A stretch of 64,000 nt of DNA from Pseudomonadota bacterium. Its GTDB lineage: Bacteria; Pseudomonadota; Alphaproteobacteria; SP197. Each line of letters begins with the position of its first letter. The first letter of the stretch is position 1. Positions 24,001 to 32,847 of the stretch are shown piece after piece. The stretch covers positions 16,021-80,020 of the forward strand of contig JBCCIS010000020.1 of the NCBI GenBank assembly GCA_039028155.1, written 5' to 3'. A model generated the notes under the pieces. That model did not search any database, was not told the origin of the DNA, and was given only the letters and a program-made list of their open reading frames with translations. Position numbers and translations under genes: made by a program.

Positions 24001-24906
24001 CTACCGCCCGACACTGCGCGCGCGCCGCAGCAAGCGTTGGCGCAGTGGCCACAGCGCCTCGAAACCGATTGCGGCCAACACGACGGCGCCGCCGATCAGC
24101 GTCGCGCCTTCCGGTGTCTCGGCGATGACCAGCCAGACCCAGAACGGCGACAGCACGGTCTCCAGCATCGAGAGAAGGGTGAGCTCGGCCGCCGGGATGT
24201 GGCGCGCGCAGTAGGCAAAGGCGGTGTTGCACAGCGCGCTGATAATGACGCCCTGCAGCGCGGCCAAAAGAAAGTCGTGCCAGCTGATCGCGAAGCTGTC
24301 GATCAAGGTCACGGCGGTCAGGGCGGCGATGTACCCGCTCAACGCGACCGCCGGCATCATGTCGACCTGGCTGCCGCGCCTCAGCGCCACCGTATAGCCG
24401 GCCATCAGGAACGCGCAGCCCAGCGCGGCCAGGTTGCCGAACCAACCGCCAAAGGCAAAACCCTCCCACACCATAACGGTGACGCCGATCAGACCCAGTC
24501 CGCACGAGGCAAGCGTGCGCGACCCCACCCGCTCGCGCATCACGACCCAGGCGAGTGCTGCCGCCAGGAACGGCGTCGACGCGATGATGAAACTGACGTT
24601 CGCGATCGTCGTGTTCATGATCGCATAGAGGAAGAAGACCGAACCGATGCCGAGGCTGGCACCTGCTGTCAGGCCGGCACCGCCGATGGCGCGGAACGCC
24701 CGGATCGTACCGCCGCGATACCGAAACGCGACCAGGCCGACCAGAAAGCTCGAGAGCGCAATACCGCGATAGAAGATAAGCTGGGCCGCGTCCGCTTCCT
24801 CGACCATGCGGAAGATCAGGCCCGACAGACTCCAGACGACCGCCAGGAAGAGCGCCAGAAGCACCCAGCTTGACCGGTTACCGGCATCGAAACCTCGCAC
24901 CCTCAT
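24001..24906 (-). CDS. EamA/DMT-family transporter
   Basis: 301 residues from ATG 24906, ten membrane spans as two repeats of five: WSLSGLIFRMVEEAD in span 1 of the first half, and an INTTIANVSF-type helix pair ending each half (NTTIANVSFIIASTPFLAA and AELTLLSMLETVLSPFWVW). This is the drug/metabolite exporter fold of the inner membrane. Substrate unknown. Confidence 0.85.
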   Translation of the reverse strand: MRVRGFDAGNRSSWVLLALFLAVVWSLSGLIFRMVEEADAAQLIFYRGIALSSFLVGLVAFRYRGGTIRAFRAIGGAGLTAGASLGIGSVFFLYAIMNTTIANVSFIIASTPFLAAALAWVVMRERVGSRTLASCGLGLIGVTVMVWEGFAFGGWFGNLAALGCAFLMAGYTVALRRGSQVDMMPAVALSGYIAALTAVTLIDSFAISWHDFLLAALQGVIISALCNTAFAYCARHIPAAELTLLSMLETVLSPFWVWLVIAETPEGATLIGGAVVLAAIGFEALWPLRQRLLRRARSVGR

Positions 24907-25058
24907 GGGCCCGCGTCCCAACAACAGGGCCGGCGCCGAAACGCCAGCGGCCACCCGGCAACCGGGCACGTCATGGTGGAAGAACAATGCCGCGGGGTCC
25001 AGCGAAACCGGCCGGGGCGCATTCACATTCGCAAGCTGTCTTTTGCGCGCGCCTATGC

Positions 25059-26828
25059 CTATAGCCCGGCCTTGCGTAGCCCTTCGATCAGGAGCGCGTT
25101 GTGCTCGGGCAGCTTGCAGACTTCGATGCGGCCCGCGAGCACGCCCGGCACGAACTTGGGCGCGAAGCCGTCCAGAAAGGCGGCGTGCTGGTTCGCAGCG
25201 TCCATGTTGCCCAAATAGGCGCTGGTCGCGATCATCAGCGCCTGACAGACCGGCATGCGCGCGTGCATCTGAATCGATTGACGCAGCCAGGCAAGCGCCT
25301 GGTCAAAGTCGCCTTCGGTAAAGCTCGCCAGTCCCATCGCGCCATAGCCTTCGCCCAGCCAGGTGTAATTGTCACGTGGGCTCAGCCGAAGCGCCATCTG
25401 GGCGTGTTGGCGCGCGTCATCGGCCAGGCCTGCCGCGCTTTCGCTCCACGCCATCGCGAACAGGTTAGAGGCGAGGTTGGGATTGAGGGCGAGCGCGCGC
25501 CGGTGATCGGCGATCGCGCCATCGAAGTCCTTGTCGTAGAGGCTGACCCAGGCGCGCAGGATGTAGGGTTTGGCGTTCGCCGGATCGATCTGGACCAGGC
25601 GGTTGGCGATCTCATTGGCCAAGGGAAGCAGGGCGTCGGGGTCGTCGCCCCAGCGGTAAACATGGGGGTAGAAGTAGCCCATGCCCTTGGTCCAAAGCGC
25701 ATGGGTGTTGCGGGGGTCGAGGTTTAGCGCTGCATCGGCCGTCGCCATCGCCTCGTCCAGCAGGCTTGAATCCGCCAGGTGCAAGGCGTCGTAAAGACGG
25801 CCTTGAGCCTTCAGCGCCAGCTCATAGGCGGAAACGTCCGTGCCCCCGGCCGCGCGGCCGCGCTCGACCTCCGCCAGTTCGATCTGGGGCGCGATGTTGC
25901 TGACGACGCTGCGGGTGACTTCTTCCTGAAGCTCGAAGATATCCTCGACCTGGCGATCGTACTTCTCGGCCCAGATGTGACCGCCGGTTTTGGTGTCGAT
26001 CAGCTGCGCATTGATGCGCAAACGATGGCCCAGACGCCGGACGCTGCCCTCCAGGATGTAGCGAACGCCGAGCTCTTCGGCGACCTGCGCCAGGTCGACG
26101 GACCGTCCTTTGTAGGCAAAGGACGAGTTGCGGGCGATGACGAAGAGTTCGGAGAAACGCGACAGCTCCGTGATGATGTCTTCGGTAATGCCGTCGGAAA
26201 AAAACTCCTGCTCGGTATCGGCGGACATGTTGTCAAAGGCCAGCACGGCAATCGACGGTTTGTCGGGCAGCGTCAGCGCTTCTGACATCGCGGGTACGGG
26301 TGGGGCGCCCGTTGTGACGTCGGCGACGCCAAAAACGCGAACCGGCTCGGCCACGTTTTTCAGACTCTTCTCACCGAGGTCGTCGAAGGTCAGATCGATC
26401 TTGCCTCTCACTTGTCGATAGGCGTCTTCGGACAGACAGATGCCGCCGGCATCGGCCAGATTCTCGATCCTGACGGCAATGTTGACGCCGTCGCCGTGCA
26501 CATCGTCGCCCTCGACGATGACATCCCCAAGGTTGATACCGATGCGAAAGGCAAACCGCCGGTCGTCCTCGGTCGACGCCTCCTCGGCGGCAACGGTGTC
26601 CTGCCACGCTGCCGCGCAGGCGAGCGCGTCGACCACGCTGGCGAACGCGATCAGGAAGCCGTCTCCCGTCAGCTTGAAGACGCGGCCGTGGTGGTTGGCG
26701 ATCAGCGGTTCCAGATGCTGTTGGCGAAGCTCGGTCAGACGACGCAGCGTTCCCGCCTCATCCCTGCCCATGAGGCGCGTGTAGCCGACCACATCGGCAG
26801 CGAGTATGGCGGCCAGACGGCGCTCCAT
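25059..26828 (-). CDS. Class III adenylate/guanylate cyclase with TolB-like and TPR domains
   Basis: 589 residues from ATG 26828 (GGGAGG seven bases before). Cyclase domain residues 1-165: metal-binding Asp12 (AADVVGYTRLM) and Asp56 (KLTGDGFLIAF), and the catalytic DGVNIAVRIENLA strand. Then KPSIAVLAFDNMS and a TolB-like segment ending LRINAQLIDTKTGGHIWAE (about 200-335), and a C-terminal helical TPR array with a ALNPNLASNLFAMAWSESA-type repeat. No membrane span or HTH. This domain order is very common in alphaproteobacteria; it makes a cyclic nucleotide in response to an unknown protein or ligand. Confidence 0.88.
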   Translation of the reverse strand: MERRLAAILAADVVGYTRLMGRDEAGTLRRLTELRQQHLEPLIANHHGRVFKLTGDGFLIAFASVVDALACAAAWQDTVAAEEASTEDDRRFAFRIGINLGDVIVEGDDVHGDGVNIAVRIENLADAGGICLSEDAYRQVRGKIDLTFDDLGEKSLKNVAEPVRVFGVADVTTGAPPVPAMSEALTLPDKPSIAVLAFDNMSADTEQEFFSDGITEDIITELSRFSELFVIARNSSFAYKGRSVDLAQVAEELGVRYILEGSVRRLGHRLRINAQLIDTKTGGHIWAEKYDRQVEDIFELQEEVTRSVVSNIAPQIELAEVERGRAAGGTDVSAYELALKAQGRLYDALHLADSSLLDEAMATADAALNLDPRNTHALWTKGMGYFYPHVYRWGDDPDALLPLANEIANRLVQIDPANAKPYILRAWVSLYDKDFDGAIADHRRALALNPNLASNLFAMAWSESAAGLADDARQHAQMALRLSPRDNYTWLGEGYGAMGLASFTEGDFDQALAWLRQSIQMHARMPVCQALMIATSAYLGNMDAANQHAAFLDGFAPKFVPGVLAGRIEVCKLPEHNALLIEGLRKAGL

Positions 26829-26920
26829 GGATTGACCTCCCTTGGCCGGGAGATTAACGGAGCTTAACGCCAGTTTCCATGAACCGCGCGGCGGCATGGA
26901 TGGCGGGTTAGACAAGCGCG

Positions 26921-27337
26921 TTAGTTTTGGGTCGCCTCAATCGCTGGTTGGGAGTCATAGAACTCCATGAACTGCGTTACCTTGCCGTCCTTCAACATCC
27001 ACACGTCGGCCTTGGGCATTCTGAGCGGTTTGCCGGTCTGCCGGTTTATCCATGACACTTCAGCCAGCGCCACGACGCGCTCACCCTGCGCGACGAACTC
27101 ATTGATGTGGTAAAACTCCATCTCCCAATCTTGCTTCAGCCCCTCGAAGTACTCGGCAACCTCCTGTTTCGAGGCGCGGGCCTTCGTAAAATCGAGCCCG
27201 GGTCTCCCGTCCGCTGCCGAGCCAAAAGCAATCTCGTCGGCTAGAATGTCCATCCAGACATTGGAGTCACCCTTCGTTTCGTGCCAGGCATCGTAAGCAC
27301 CCTTCAAAATTGCGACGTTCGATTCTTCCTGTGTCAT
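26921..27337 (-). CDS. SnoaL/NTF2-like protein
   Basis: 138 residues from ATG 27337 (AAGGAAG site). An N-terminal helix (SNVAILKGAYDAWHE) and the curved sheet with VWMDILADEIAFGSAADGR and a closing WMLKDGKVTQFMEFYD strand match the NTF2-like SnoaL fold. No secretion signal. Binding or isomerase role unknown. Its neighbour at 27505 is a secreted protein of the same superfamily. Confidence 0.75.
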   Translation of the reverse strand: MTQEESNVAILKGAYDAWHETKGDSNVWMDILADEIAFGSAADGRPGLDFTKARASKQEVAEYFEGLKQDWEMEFYHINEFVAQGERVVALAEVSWINRQTGKPLRMPKADVWMLKDGKVTQFMEFYDSQPAIEATQN

Positions 27338-27504
27338 GTCTGTCTTCCTTATTGAGAATATCGATTTGGGATGAACGGTTTCCTCTTCGAAAAATTGGGT
27401 TCTGGGCCCACAGCTAGTGCCAGTTCGGACCGGTGCAGTGGGTTTCACGACGCTCCACTCATGCCCCCCTTGGAGGTCGCCGCACCGTCCAGCGAGAGGT
27501 GGCG

Positions 27505-27999
27505 CTACTTCAGCAGGCCAAGCTGCTTGAACATGGTGTACATGTCCCAGTTGACCCAGCTCTCGGCGATCTTGCCGTCCTCGAAGCGGTCAATTTGGGT
27601 GCCGGTCCACGTCACAGTCTTGCCGGTTGGCTCCAGGCCCAGATAGGTGCCGGTCTGGGTTCCCGTGAACCGCCAGTGTGTCGCCACCGTGTCGCCTTCG
27701 CCGACCTGCATCAGGATTTCGACGGTGGTCTCTGGGAACGACTGGCGGTAGCCCTTCAGCGCTTTTGTCCACTCATCGAGCGTCAGCGACTCGACGCCGC
27801 CGTCGACATCCGGTTGCTGATGGTTGATGTAGTCCTTCGTGAACGTTTGATCGACCAGATCCAGGTCACCGGTTGACCACATCTCGATCGAACCGGCCGA
27901 GAGCGCCTTTTCCTCATCCATGGAACCGGCCCAGCCCACGCCAAAGCTCGTGACGAGAACCAGGAAAGCCATTGTTGCCGTTCTGAAAGGGTTCAACAT
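27505..27999 (-). CDS. Secreted SnoaL-like ester cyclase family protein
   Basis: 164 residues with a signal peptide (1-25, cleavage near GWAGS). Mature part: YINHQQPDVDGGVESL with the His of this family, then a WRFTGTQTGTYLGLEPTGK-like strand pair and DRFEDGKIAESWVNWD, the signature of SnoaL-like polyketide cyclase or ester cyclase proteins. Periplasmic location is predicted. Substrate unknown. Confidence 0.78.
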   Translation of the reverse strand: MLNPFRTATMAFLVLVTSFGVGWAGSMDEEKALSAGSIEMWSTGDLDLVDQTFTKDYINHQQPDVDGGVESLTLDEWTKALKGYRQSFPETTVEILMQVGEGDTVATHWRFTGTQTGTYLGLEPTGKTVTWTGTQIDRFEDGKIAESWVNWDMYTMFKQLGLLK

Positions 28000-28140
28000 C
28001 GTCGCCTCCCGTTTGCTAAGTGACGTCTTGTTTGGTGCGCTGTCGTGACGTTAACACACTTGGGGTGGTCGCCACGCGCAGGTTATCTGGTAACGTGGTG
28101 GCTACGAAGCCTGGTCCAATCGATCCAGAGGGGGAAGATC

Positions 28141-28704
28141 ATGGGGACACGGACTATTCTGGCGTTGCACGTCGTTGCCGTCTGCCTTGTGTTGTCGCTT
28201 TCGTTGGCACCGTCCAAGACATATGCCGCCACGGCGGCCGAACTTGATGCATCGACCAGAGCGGCGCTCGCCAAGCTGCTCGAAACGGTGCCGGCCGCGG
28301 CCGAGGTCAACGAGAAGGCGGTCGCCGTTCTGGTGTTCCCGGACGTGACCAAAGCGGGCCTCATCATCGGCGGCCAGTATGGCGAAGGCGCGCTGCTGTC
28401 CGGCGGCAAGACAGAGGGCTACTACGAGACCACAGCCGCGTCGTTCGGTCTGCAGATCGGCGGCCAGACCTTCGGCTACGCCATGTTCTTCATGAACGAC
28501 CAAGCGCTCTCGTATCTCGACAGCAGCGATGGCTGGGATGTCGGTTCCGCGCCGACGCTCGTCTATGGCGACGACGGCTGGTCATCCAGTGTCACCGTCT
28601 CGGAGCTGGAAGAAGACATCCTGGTCTTCTTCTTCGATCAGGAAGGCCTCATGGCGGGCGCTGGCATCCAAGGCACGAAGATCTCACGCTTCACGCCGGA
28701 GTGA
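28141..28704 (+). CDS. SYLF/Ysc84-domain secreted lipid-binding protein
   Basis: 187 residues from ATG 28141 (GGGGGAAG before). Signal peptide to about residue 27 (KTYA). Mature part matches bacterial SYLF domains: AVAVLVFPDVTKAGLIIGGQYGEG split by the typical basic-Gly turn, YYETTAASFGLQIGGQ, and the C-terminal EEDILVFFFDQEGLMAGAG. SYLF proteins bind phosphoinositides in eukaryotes; bacterial ones are periplasmic with unclear roles. Confidence 0.85.
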   Translation: MGTRTILALHVVAVCLVLSLSLAPSKTYAATAAELDASTRAALAKLLETVPAAAEVNEKAVAVLVFPDVTKAGLIIGGQYGEGALLSGGKTEGYYETTAASFGLQIGGQTFGYAMFFMNDQALSYLDSSDGWDVGSAPTLVYGDDGWSSSVTVSELEEDILVFFFDQEGLMAGAGIQGTKISRFTPE

Positions 28705-28729
28705 AGCGTCACGCCCACGGCATCCGACC

Positions 28730-29314
28730 TCAAAGGGGTGCGTATCCAAGCGCCGCGCGAAAACGGTTCTTGATATGGACGGCATCGCGCGGCGGCAGAA
28801 CGCGCGGGACGTCGTCCTGGGAAATGTCGATCGATGCGAAGGCGAGGGAGTCGTTTGCATGCAGCCGCTGGCGCAGATCGGCGACACCCGCCATCGCCGT
28901 GATGCGTGACGTCCATGCAAATCCGGCGCCTTTTGCCACTTGATCGAGCGCGACGCCGAGGCCGGTATGGCTTCGCTGCATGCCTGTCTCGCCATAGTGG
29001 CCGTTGTCGAGGACAGCGATGGTCAGGTTCTTCGGCGCCTTGACCGCGATGGTCGCAAGCGCGCCGAGTCCCATCAGCATTTCACCATCGCCGGTCACGA
29101 CGAGAATGCTGTCTTGCGGACGCGCCATGGCAAGACCCAGTCCGACCGTTACCGCGCTTCCCATCGCCGCCCACAGATAATAGTTCCTGTCGTGGTCGCC
29201 TGCCGCCATGACATCGTAAGACGGTGAACCCAGTCCGCTGCACACGATAAGGTCGCCACGGCCCTGCAGAAGTTCAGCGACAACGTCGCGCCGGTTCAAG
29301 CGTGCGCCGGTCAT
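28730..29314 (-). CDS. ThDP-binding subunit of a sulfopyruvate/phosphonopyruvate decarboxylase-type enzyme
   Basis: 194 residues. The ThDP and Mg motif is clear: VTGDGEMLMGLGAL with the closing Asn 26 residues on (AVLDNGHYGETGMQ). This is the C-terminal half of pyruvate-decarboxylase-like enzymes as a separate beta-type subunit, as in ComE of sulfopyruvate decarboxylase. It overlaps the alpha-subunit gene by ATGA (start 29314). Probable substrate is a 2-oxo acid of sulfo- or phosphono-type; the neighbouring Rieske oxygenase suggests a catabolic path. Confidence 0.8.
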   Translation of the reverse strand: MTGARLNRRDVVAELLQGRGDLIVCSGLGSPSYDVMAAGDHDRNYYLWAAMGSAVTVGLGLAMARPQDSILVVTGDGEMLMGLGALATIAVKAPKNLTIAVLDNGHYGETGMQRSHTGLGVALDQVAKGAGFAWTSRITAMAGVADLRQRLHANDSLAFASIDISQDDVPRVLPPRDAVHIKNRFRAALGYAPL

Positions 29315-29859
29315 GTCGGTTTGACCCATTCCTTGGTGCCGATCAGGCGCTGGCCCAACAGCACGGCACAGGCCTGATCGCCGTCAAACGCCATGGTCGC
29401 GGCACCGCGCAGCAACGGTTCAACCTCATCAGGCCGATCGGCGCGCCAGGTGAGAGCGCCCATCAGTCTCAGCGCGGGTTCCGTCGCCTGACCCATCGGG
29501 TTCTGCCAGGCGTTGAACTCCGCCCACTCGCCGCGCATGGTGACGACCATTAACAGCGGAAACCGCGAACACGTCTGCAGCGCCAGAGTGTTGAGGCAGT
29601 TGCCGACGCCGCTGGACTGCATCAAGAGCACCCCACGTTCGCCACCCAGCCACGCGCCAGCCAGATAGCCGATGCCTTCTTCTTCGGTAGTCAAAACGAC
29701 GGAGGTGACGGTGTCGTCCGCTTCGAACAGCTCAATCGCCGTCGCGTGGCCGGCGTCGGGCACATAGACCGCGTGCCGCACGCCGGCCTCCTTCAGGACA
29801 GCATAGATCTGCGTCTTCCAATCGGCCGGCTGGACGTCGGCGCCTTGGTTTCCTGGCAT
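29311..29859 (-). CDS. Pyrimidine-domain subunit of a sulfopyruvate/phosphonopyruvate decarboxylase-type enzyme
   Basis: 182 residues. The N-terminal ThDP domain: Glu in VVLTTEEEGIGYLAGAWLGG activates the cofactor aminopyrimidine, followed by LLMQSSGVGNCLNTLAL and RFPLLMVVTMRGEW, all in the order of ComD-type subunits. ATG 29859 preferred, with GAGAGGG near it; GTG 29874 is the alternative. It forms the active enzyme with the co-translated subunit at 28730. Confidence 0.8.
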   Translation of the reverse strand: MPGNQGADVQPADWKTQIYAVLKEAGVRHAVYVPDAGHATAIELFEADDTVTSVVLTTEEEGIGYLAGAWLGGERGVLLMQSSGVGNCLNTLALQTCSRFPLLMVVTMRGEWAEFNAWQNPMGQATEPALRLMGALTWRADRPDEVEPLLRGAATMAFDGDQACAVLLGQRLIGTKEWVKPT

Positions 29860-29946
29860 TGCCCTCTCACCCAATGATCAACACGGCACACTGCGGCCGC
29901 CCGAGAGGTTAGGGCAAGTCATGCTCTCAGTGTACCGGAACCGTCC

Positions 29947-31104
29947 TCAGTGCGGAGCTGCCGCCCCATCGACGACTCGTCTGGAAATCCACTGCATCCA
30001 GCGCAGGATCGGCTCCTCCATCCAGGTGAGGTAGCCGGCGGCGGCCTTTGATGAGCGCACGCCGCGGGCGATGTGCGGCATGCTCTCGCCGTCCTCGTCC
30101 AGCGGTCGCATGGAATCGTACTCCTCGCCTTCGGCGGTGAAGCGGTCCAGATCGCCGCCGATCGGTCTGATCGAGCCCGCGCGGTACCGCACCTCGTCGA
30201 CGGCGGTCGGCCACAGCGCGTAGAAACCGGCGCCACCCGGATAAATGACGAAGGCGTTGGCCGGGTGGATCATCAGGATGTCAAGTGCGGGATGGTTCTG
30301 CTTCATGTCGCCGGGCTTCCAGTCGGTCTGTTCGACCAGTTCCTTCGCCATCTCCAGATCCATGTCGTAGAGCACCTGATAGCGCGTCCAGTTTTCACCG
30401 TATGTAATGTTGGTCGTGTTGCGCGTCGGCGAATAGATCTCCAGCGTGTCCTTGTGGAGGCCCATGTGGTGATAGCCCTCCATGTTGTTCTCGCAGAAGT
30501 TCTTCCAGTTGCCGGGCCAGATCTTGTCGTAGTGGTTGGTCATCTCCCAGGTGTCACCGGGCGCGTAGACGCTGAAGAGATCGTCCAAGGCTTCCACCTT
30601 CGGCGCGAAGGGTGGGGCATTATCGTCCAGGTTGACCCAGATCAGATCGTTCCAGACTTCCAGGCGGAACTCGGGCAGGCAGATCGTTGACTGGTCAAAG
30701 TCCTGATTGTCTTCCATGTACATGGCGTGCACGAGCTGGCCCGAGGTGTCGTAGGTCCAGTGGTGATACGGGCACTGGAAGCGCCGCTTGTTGCCGGTCT
30801 CCTTGTTCTTCGAGACCAGCATGTAGCGGTGGCGGCAGACCGTGGAGAGCGCGCGCAATCTCATGTCCTGGCCGCGCACGATCATCATCGGCTCGCCGAT
30901 CAGCTCGATGGTGAAATAGTCGCCGGGGTTACGCACCTCGCTGACATGGCCAACGTTGATCCACTCCTTCTTCCAGATGTGATCGATCTCCAGGTCATAG
31001 AACGCCTCCGACGTGTAGTGACCGGGTTCGAAGGTACGGATCCGCTCGACCGGCAGGTCGAGGTAGGTATGGCAAGCGCCCAGCAGACCTTCCAGCGACG
31101 ACAT
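29947..31104 (-). CDS. Rieske non-haem iron oxygenase, alpha subunit
   Basis: 385 residues. Rieske cluster ligands Cys90, His92 (TVCRHRYM) and Cys111, His114 (QCPYHHW); mononuclear iron site in the catalytic half with Glu209, His212 and His217 (NNMEGYHHMGLH). This is a ring-hydroxylating or choline/carnitine-type oxygenase catalytic component of about the usual length. No ferredoxin or reductase gene is adjacent, so electrons must come from elsewhere. It is divergent from a TetR gene with a perfect operator between them, so it is very likely the regulated target. Confidence 0.9.
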   Translation of the reverse strand: MSSLEGLLGACHTYLDLPVERIRTFEPGHYTSEAFYDLEIDHIWKKEWINVGHVSEVRNPGDYFTIELIGEPMMIVRGQDMRLRALSTVCRHRYMLVSKNKETGNKRRFQCPYHHWTYDTSGQLVHAMYMEDNQDFDQSTICLPEFRLEVWNDLIWVNLDDNAPPFAPKVEALDDLFSVYAPGDTWEMTNHYDKIWPGNWKNFCENNMEGYHHMGLHKDTLEIYSPTRNTTNITYGENWTRYQVLYDMDLEMAKELVEQTDWKPGDMKQNHPALDILMIHPANAFVIYPGGAGFYALWPTAVDEVRYRAGSIRPIGGDLDRFTAEGEEYDSMRPLDEDGESMPHIARGVRSSKAAAGYLTWMEEPILRWMQWISRRVVDGAAAPH

Positions 31105-31136
31105 GATCGAATTCTCCCTCAGCTTAGCGCGACAAA

Positions 31137-31160
31137 GAATATGAGGAATTCCTCATATTC
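31137..31160. promoter_or_regulatory. Perfect 24-bp palindromic operator between the Rieske and TetR genes
   Basis: GAATATGAGGAA is followed directly by its exact reverse complement, giving a 24-bp palindrome with no spacer. It lies 33 bases before the oxygenase ATG and 94 bases before the TetR ATG. Size and position are those of a TetR dimer (or pair of dimers) site controlling both divergent genes. Confidence 0.8.
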
Positions 31161-31253
31161 AGGAAAGATCGCCCATGCTACCGTGTTTGTCAACACGACC
31201 CGTCTGTGGGTTAAGGGCGTCGTCGCCCGGCTTCAGAGAGGATCCCCGCGTCC

Positions 31254-31823
31254 ATGGCATCATCCGTATCGCGCAGAAAACCGCGCCAAGACCGCGCCCA
31301 GGAAACCGTTGAGCGCCTGCTCGAAGGCGCAGCCCGTGTTCTTGAACGCGATGGAGTCGATGGATTCTCGGTCGACAAGACGGCGCGCGAGGCGGGCATG
31401 GCTGTGGGCACGGCCTATCAGTACTTCGCCGACAAGTACGACATTCTCCTGATGCTGCTGAAACGCTGGTACGCGAAGACGGAACATCTGCACGATGACT
31501 CCATCGACGCCATGATCGACGCGCGTGCTGAAATCTACTTCCAGGAGCCTGGCGCGTCACAGCTCCTGAACGCTGCCCGCTCCATTCCGCGGCTTCATGC
31601 CTACGATCAGGACGTCATGAACAAGGTCGTCCACGATCGCGCGACCGCCCTTGCCGGCGGGGCGCGACCCACCGCCGAACAGATCGCGCGCATGCGCGTC
31701 CTCACCTTTGCCATCGATGCGGTCCTGCGCGACGCGACGGCGCGGCCGAAGAACGAGGCCAAACAGATGGTGGCAAGCCTGAAGGATTGGGCGAGGGCGC
31801 TCGACGACTTTCCGATTGCTTAG
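31254..31823 (+). CDS. TetR/AcrR-family regulator
   Basis: 189 residues. N-terminal DNA-binding domain: QDRAQETVERLLEGAARVLE, helix-turn-helix GFSVDKTAREAGMAVGTAYQYFADK (split here by its turn) at residues about 38-62; the C-terminal ligand domain is helical. Divergent from the Rieske gene with a 24-bp palindrome between. It probably represses the oxygenase and itself until the oxygenase substrate or a product binds. Confidence 0.9.
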   Translation: MASSVSRRKPRQDRAQETVERLLEGAARVLERDGVDGFSVDKTAREAGMAVGTAYQYFADKYDILLMLLKRWYAKTEHLHDDSIDAMIDARAEIYFQEPGASQLLNAARSIPRLHAYDQDVMNKVVHDRATALAGGARPTAEQIARMRVLTFAIDAVLRDATARPKNEAKQMVASLKDWARALDDFPIA

Positions 31824-31832
31824 AGACAATCG

Positions 31833-31867
31833 AGAGCGGAATGACGCGATCAATCGCGATCCGCTCT
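31833..31867. terminator. Bidirectional hairpin between convergent TetR and deaminase genes
   Basis: AGAGCGGA (31833-31840) pairs with TCCGCTCT (31860-31867), with an inner CGCGAT/ATCGCG stem. No strong T run. The ATCCGCTCTAG end recurs at 43322-43332, so this is a REP-like element that may also terminate transcription. Confidence 0.55.
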
Positions 31868-32297
31868 AGGCCATGGCGACATACTTGAACGGCAGCAGGT
31901 CGCCGGCCGGGACTTTATAGAGACAAGCGTCGGCCTCATCGAACACGATGACCGTGGCCTCGGGACAGTAGTCGGTGATGAACTCCCGGCACCGTCCGCA
32001 TGGCGGTATGACTTTGTGGTCGCTCTCCTCGCGTTCCCGGGTCGCGACCACGCAGACAACCGGATCACTCGCGATATCGGCCAACGCTTTGCCGATCGTG
32101 ATCGGTTCGGCGCACACGGTCAGCGCCGGCACCTCAGCCTCCAGCACCAGGCCGGTGACGACCGACCCTGACTTCAGCCGGATCGCGGCAGAGACGCCGT
32201 GCCAGTCATGGGACGTCGGCTTGTCGAACTCGTCATGCGCCGCCTTGATCAGATCATGGTCGGCGGGGTCCAGGGGCAGTTTCTTCATCGCATTCAT
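31866..32297 (-). CDS. Cytidine deaminase-like zinc protein
   Basis: 143 residues from ATG 32297. Zinc site: the proton-shuttle Glu in VCAEPITIGKAL and the two Cys ligands in PPCGRCREFITDY, the standard C-A-E and P-C-x-x-C motifs of tetrameric cytidine deaminases, though the N-terminal part is shorter and diverged. Substrate may be cytidine, blasticidin-like nucleoside or similar. Divergent from the Xre/RES pair. Confidence 0.8.
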   Translation of the reverse strand: MNAMKKLPLDPADHDLIKAAHDEFDKPTSHDWHGVSAAIRLKSGSVVTGLVLEAEVPALTVCAEPITIGKALADIASDPVVCVVATREREESDHKVIPPCGRCREFITDYCPEATVIVFDEADACLYKVPAGDLLPFKYVAMA

Positions 32298-32374
32298 CCT
32301 GTTTCGGCCATCCTGTTTCGACAAGAAAAGCACGGGCTCCCGGGCGCGTCGCGCTCCGTTCTACCCGTCACCTT

Positions 32375-32413
32375 GCCAATTGGCGAGAAAATTCCTATAT
32401 AGTGCCATATAGG
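32375..32413 (+). promoter_or_regulatory. Operator/promoter region of the Xre/RES module
   Basis: GCCAATTGGC (32375-32384) is a perfect palindrome, and CCTATAT (32394-32400) with ATATAGG (32407-32413) is a 7-bp inverted repeat ending just before the antitoxin start. The second repeat overlaps the likely -10 region, as expected for autoregulation by a ParS/Xre-type antitoxin. Confidence 0.6.
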
Positions 32414-32423
32414 AGATTGTGTG

Positions 32424-32834
32424 ATGGCCCAGCTACAGCCCATCGACACCCGCGCGCCTGACTTCGTGCCCGCGCCGATCACCGACGACGAGGCGGCCGC
32501 GATGTTCCGCGCCGCGGTCAATCTGTTCCGCCGCTGGGGCCTGACCGACGACGAGGCCGCCGTCCTGCTCGACCTCAAACCCCGGACCTATGGCCGCTGG
32601 AAAGCGGAAGGGCCGGGGCGCATCAGCCGCGACGGGCGGGCGCGGCTCTCGAACATCATGGGCATTCACAAGGCACTTCGCATTACCTTCCGCGAGACAC
32701 AGCGCGCCTATGGCTGGATCAAGGCGCCGAACGACGCCTTTGGTGGGCGCACCGCGCTCGACGTCATGCTGGGCGGCGAGATGACCGATCTCATGCGCGT
32801 GCGCCGCTATCTCGACGCGGTGCGTGGCCCATGA
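32424..32834 (+). CDS. Xre/MbcA/ParS-type antitoxin
   Basis: 136 residues from ATG 32424 (AGGAGA before). N-terminal helices with a helix-turn-helix (LTDDEAAVLLDLKPRTYGRW), then the C-terminal toxin-binding domain with ALRITFRETQRAYGWIKAPN and FGGRTALDVMLGGEMTDL, the usual W-x-x-x-P-N...F-G-G-x-T/R-x-L-D-x-M-L pattern of this family. Binds DNA and blocks the RES toxin encoded next. Confidence 0.9.
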   Translation: MAQLQPIDTRAPDFVPAPITDDEAAAMFRAAVNLFRRWGLTDDEAAVLLDLKPRTYGRWKAEGPGRISRDGRARLSNIMGIHKALRITFRETQRAYGWIKAPNDAFGGRTALDVMLGGEMTDLMRVRRYLDAVRGP

Positions 32835-32847
32835 TGGCTAACAACAC

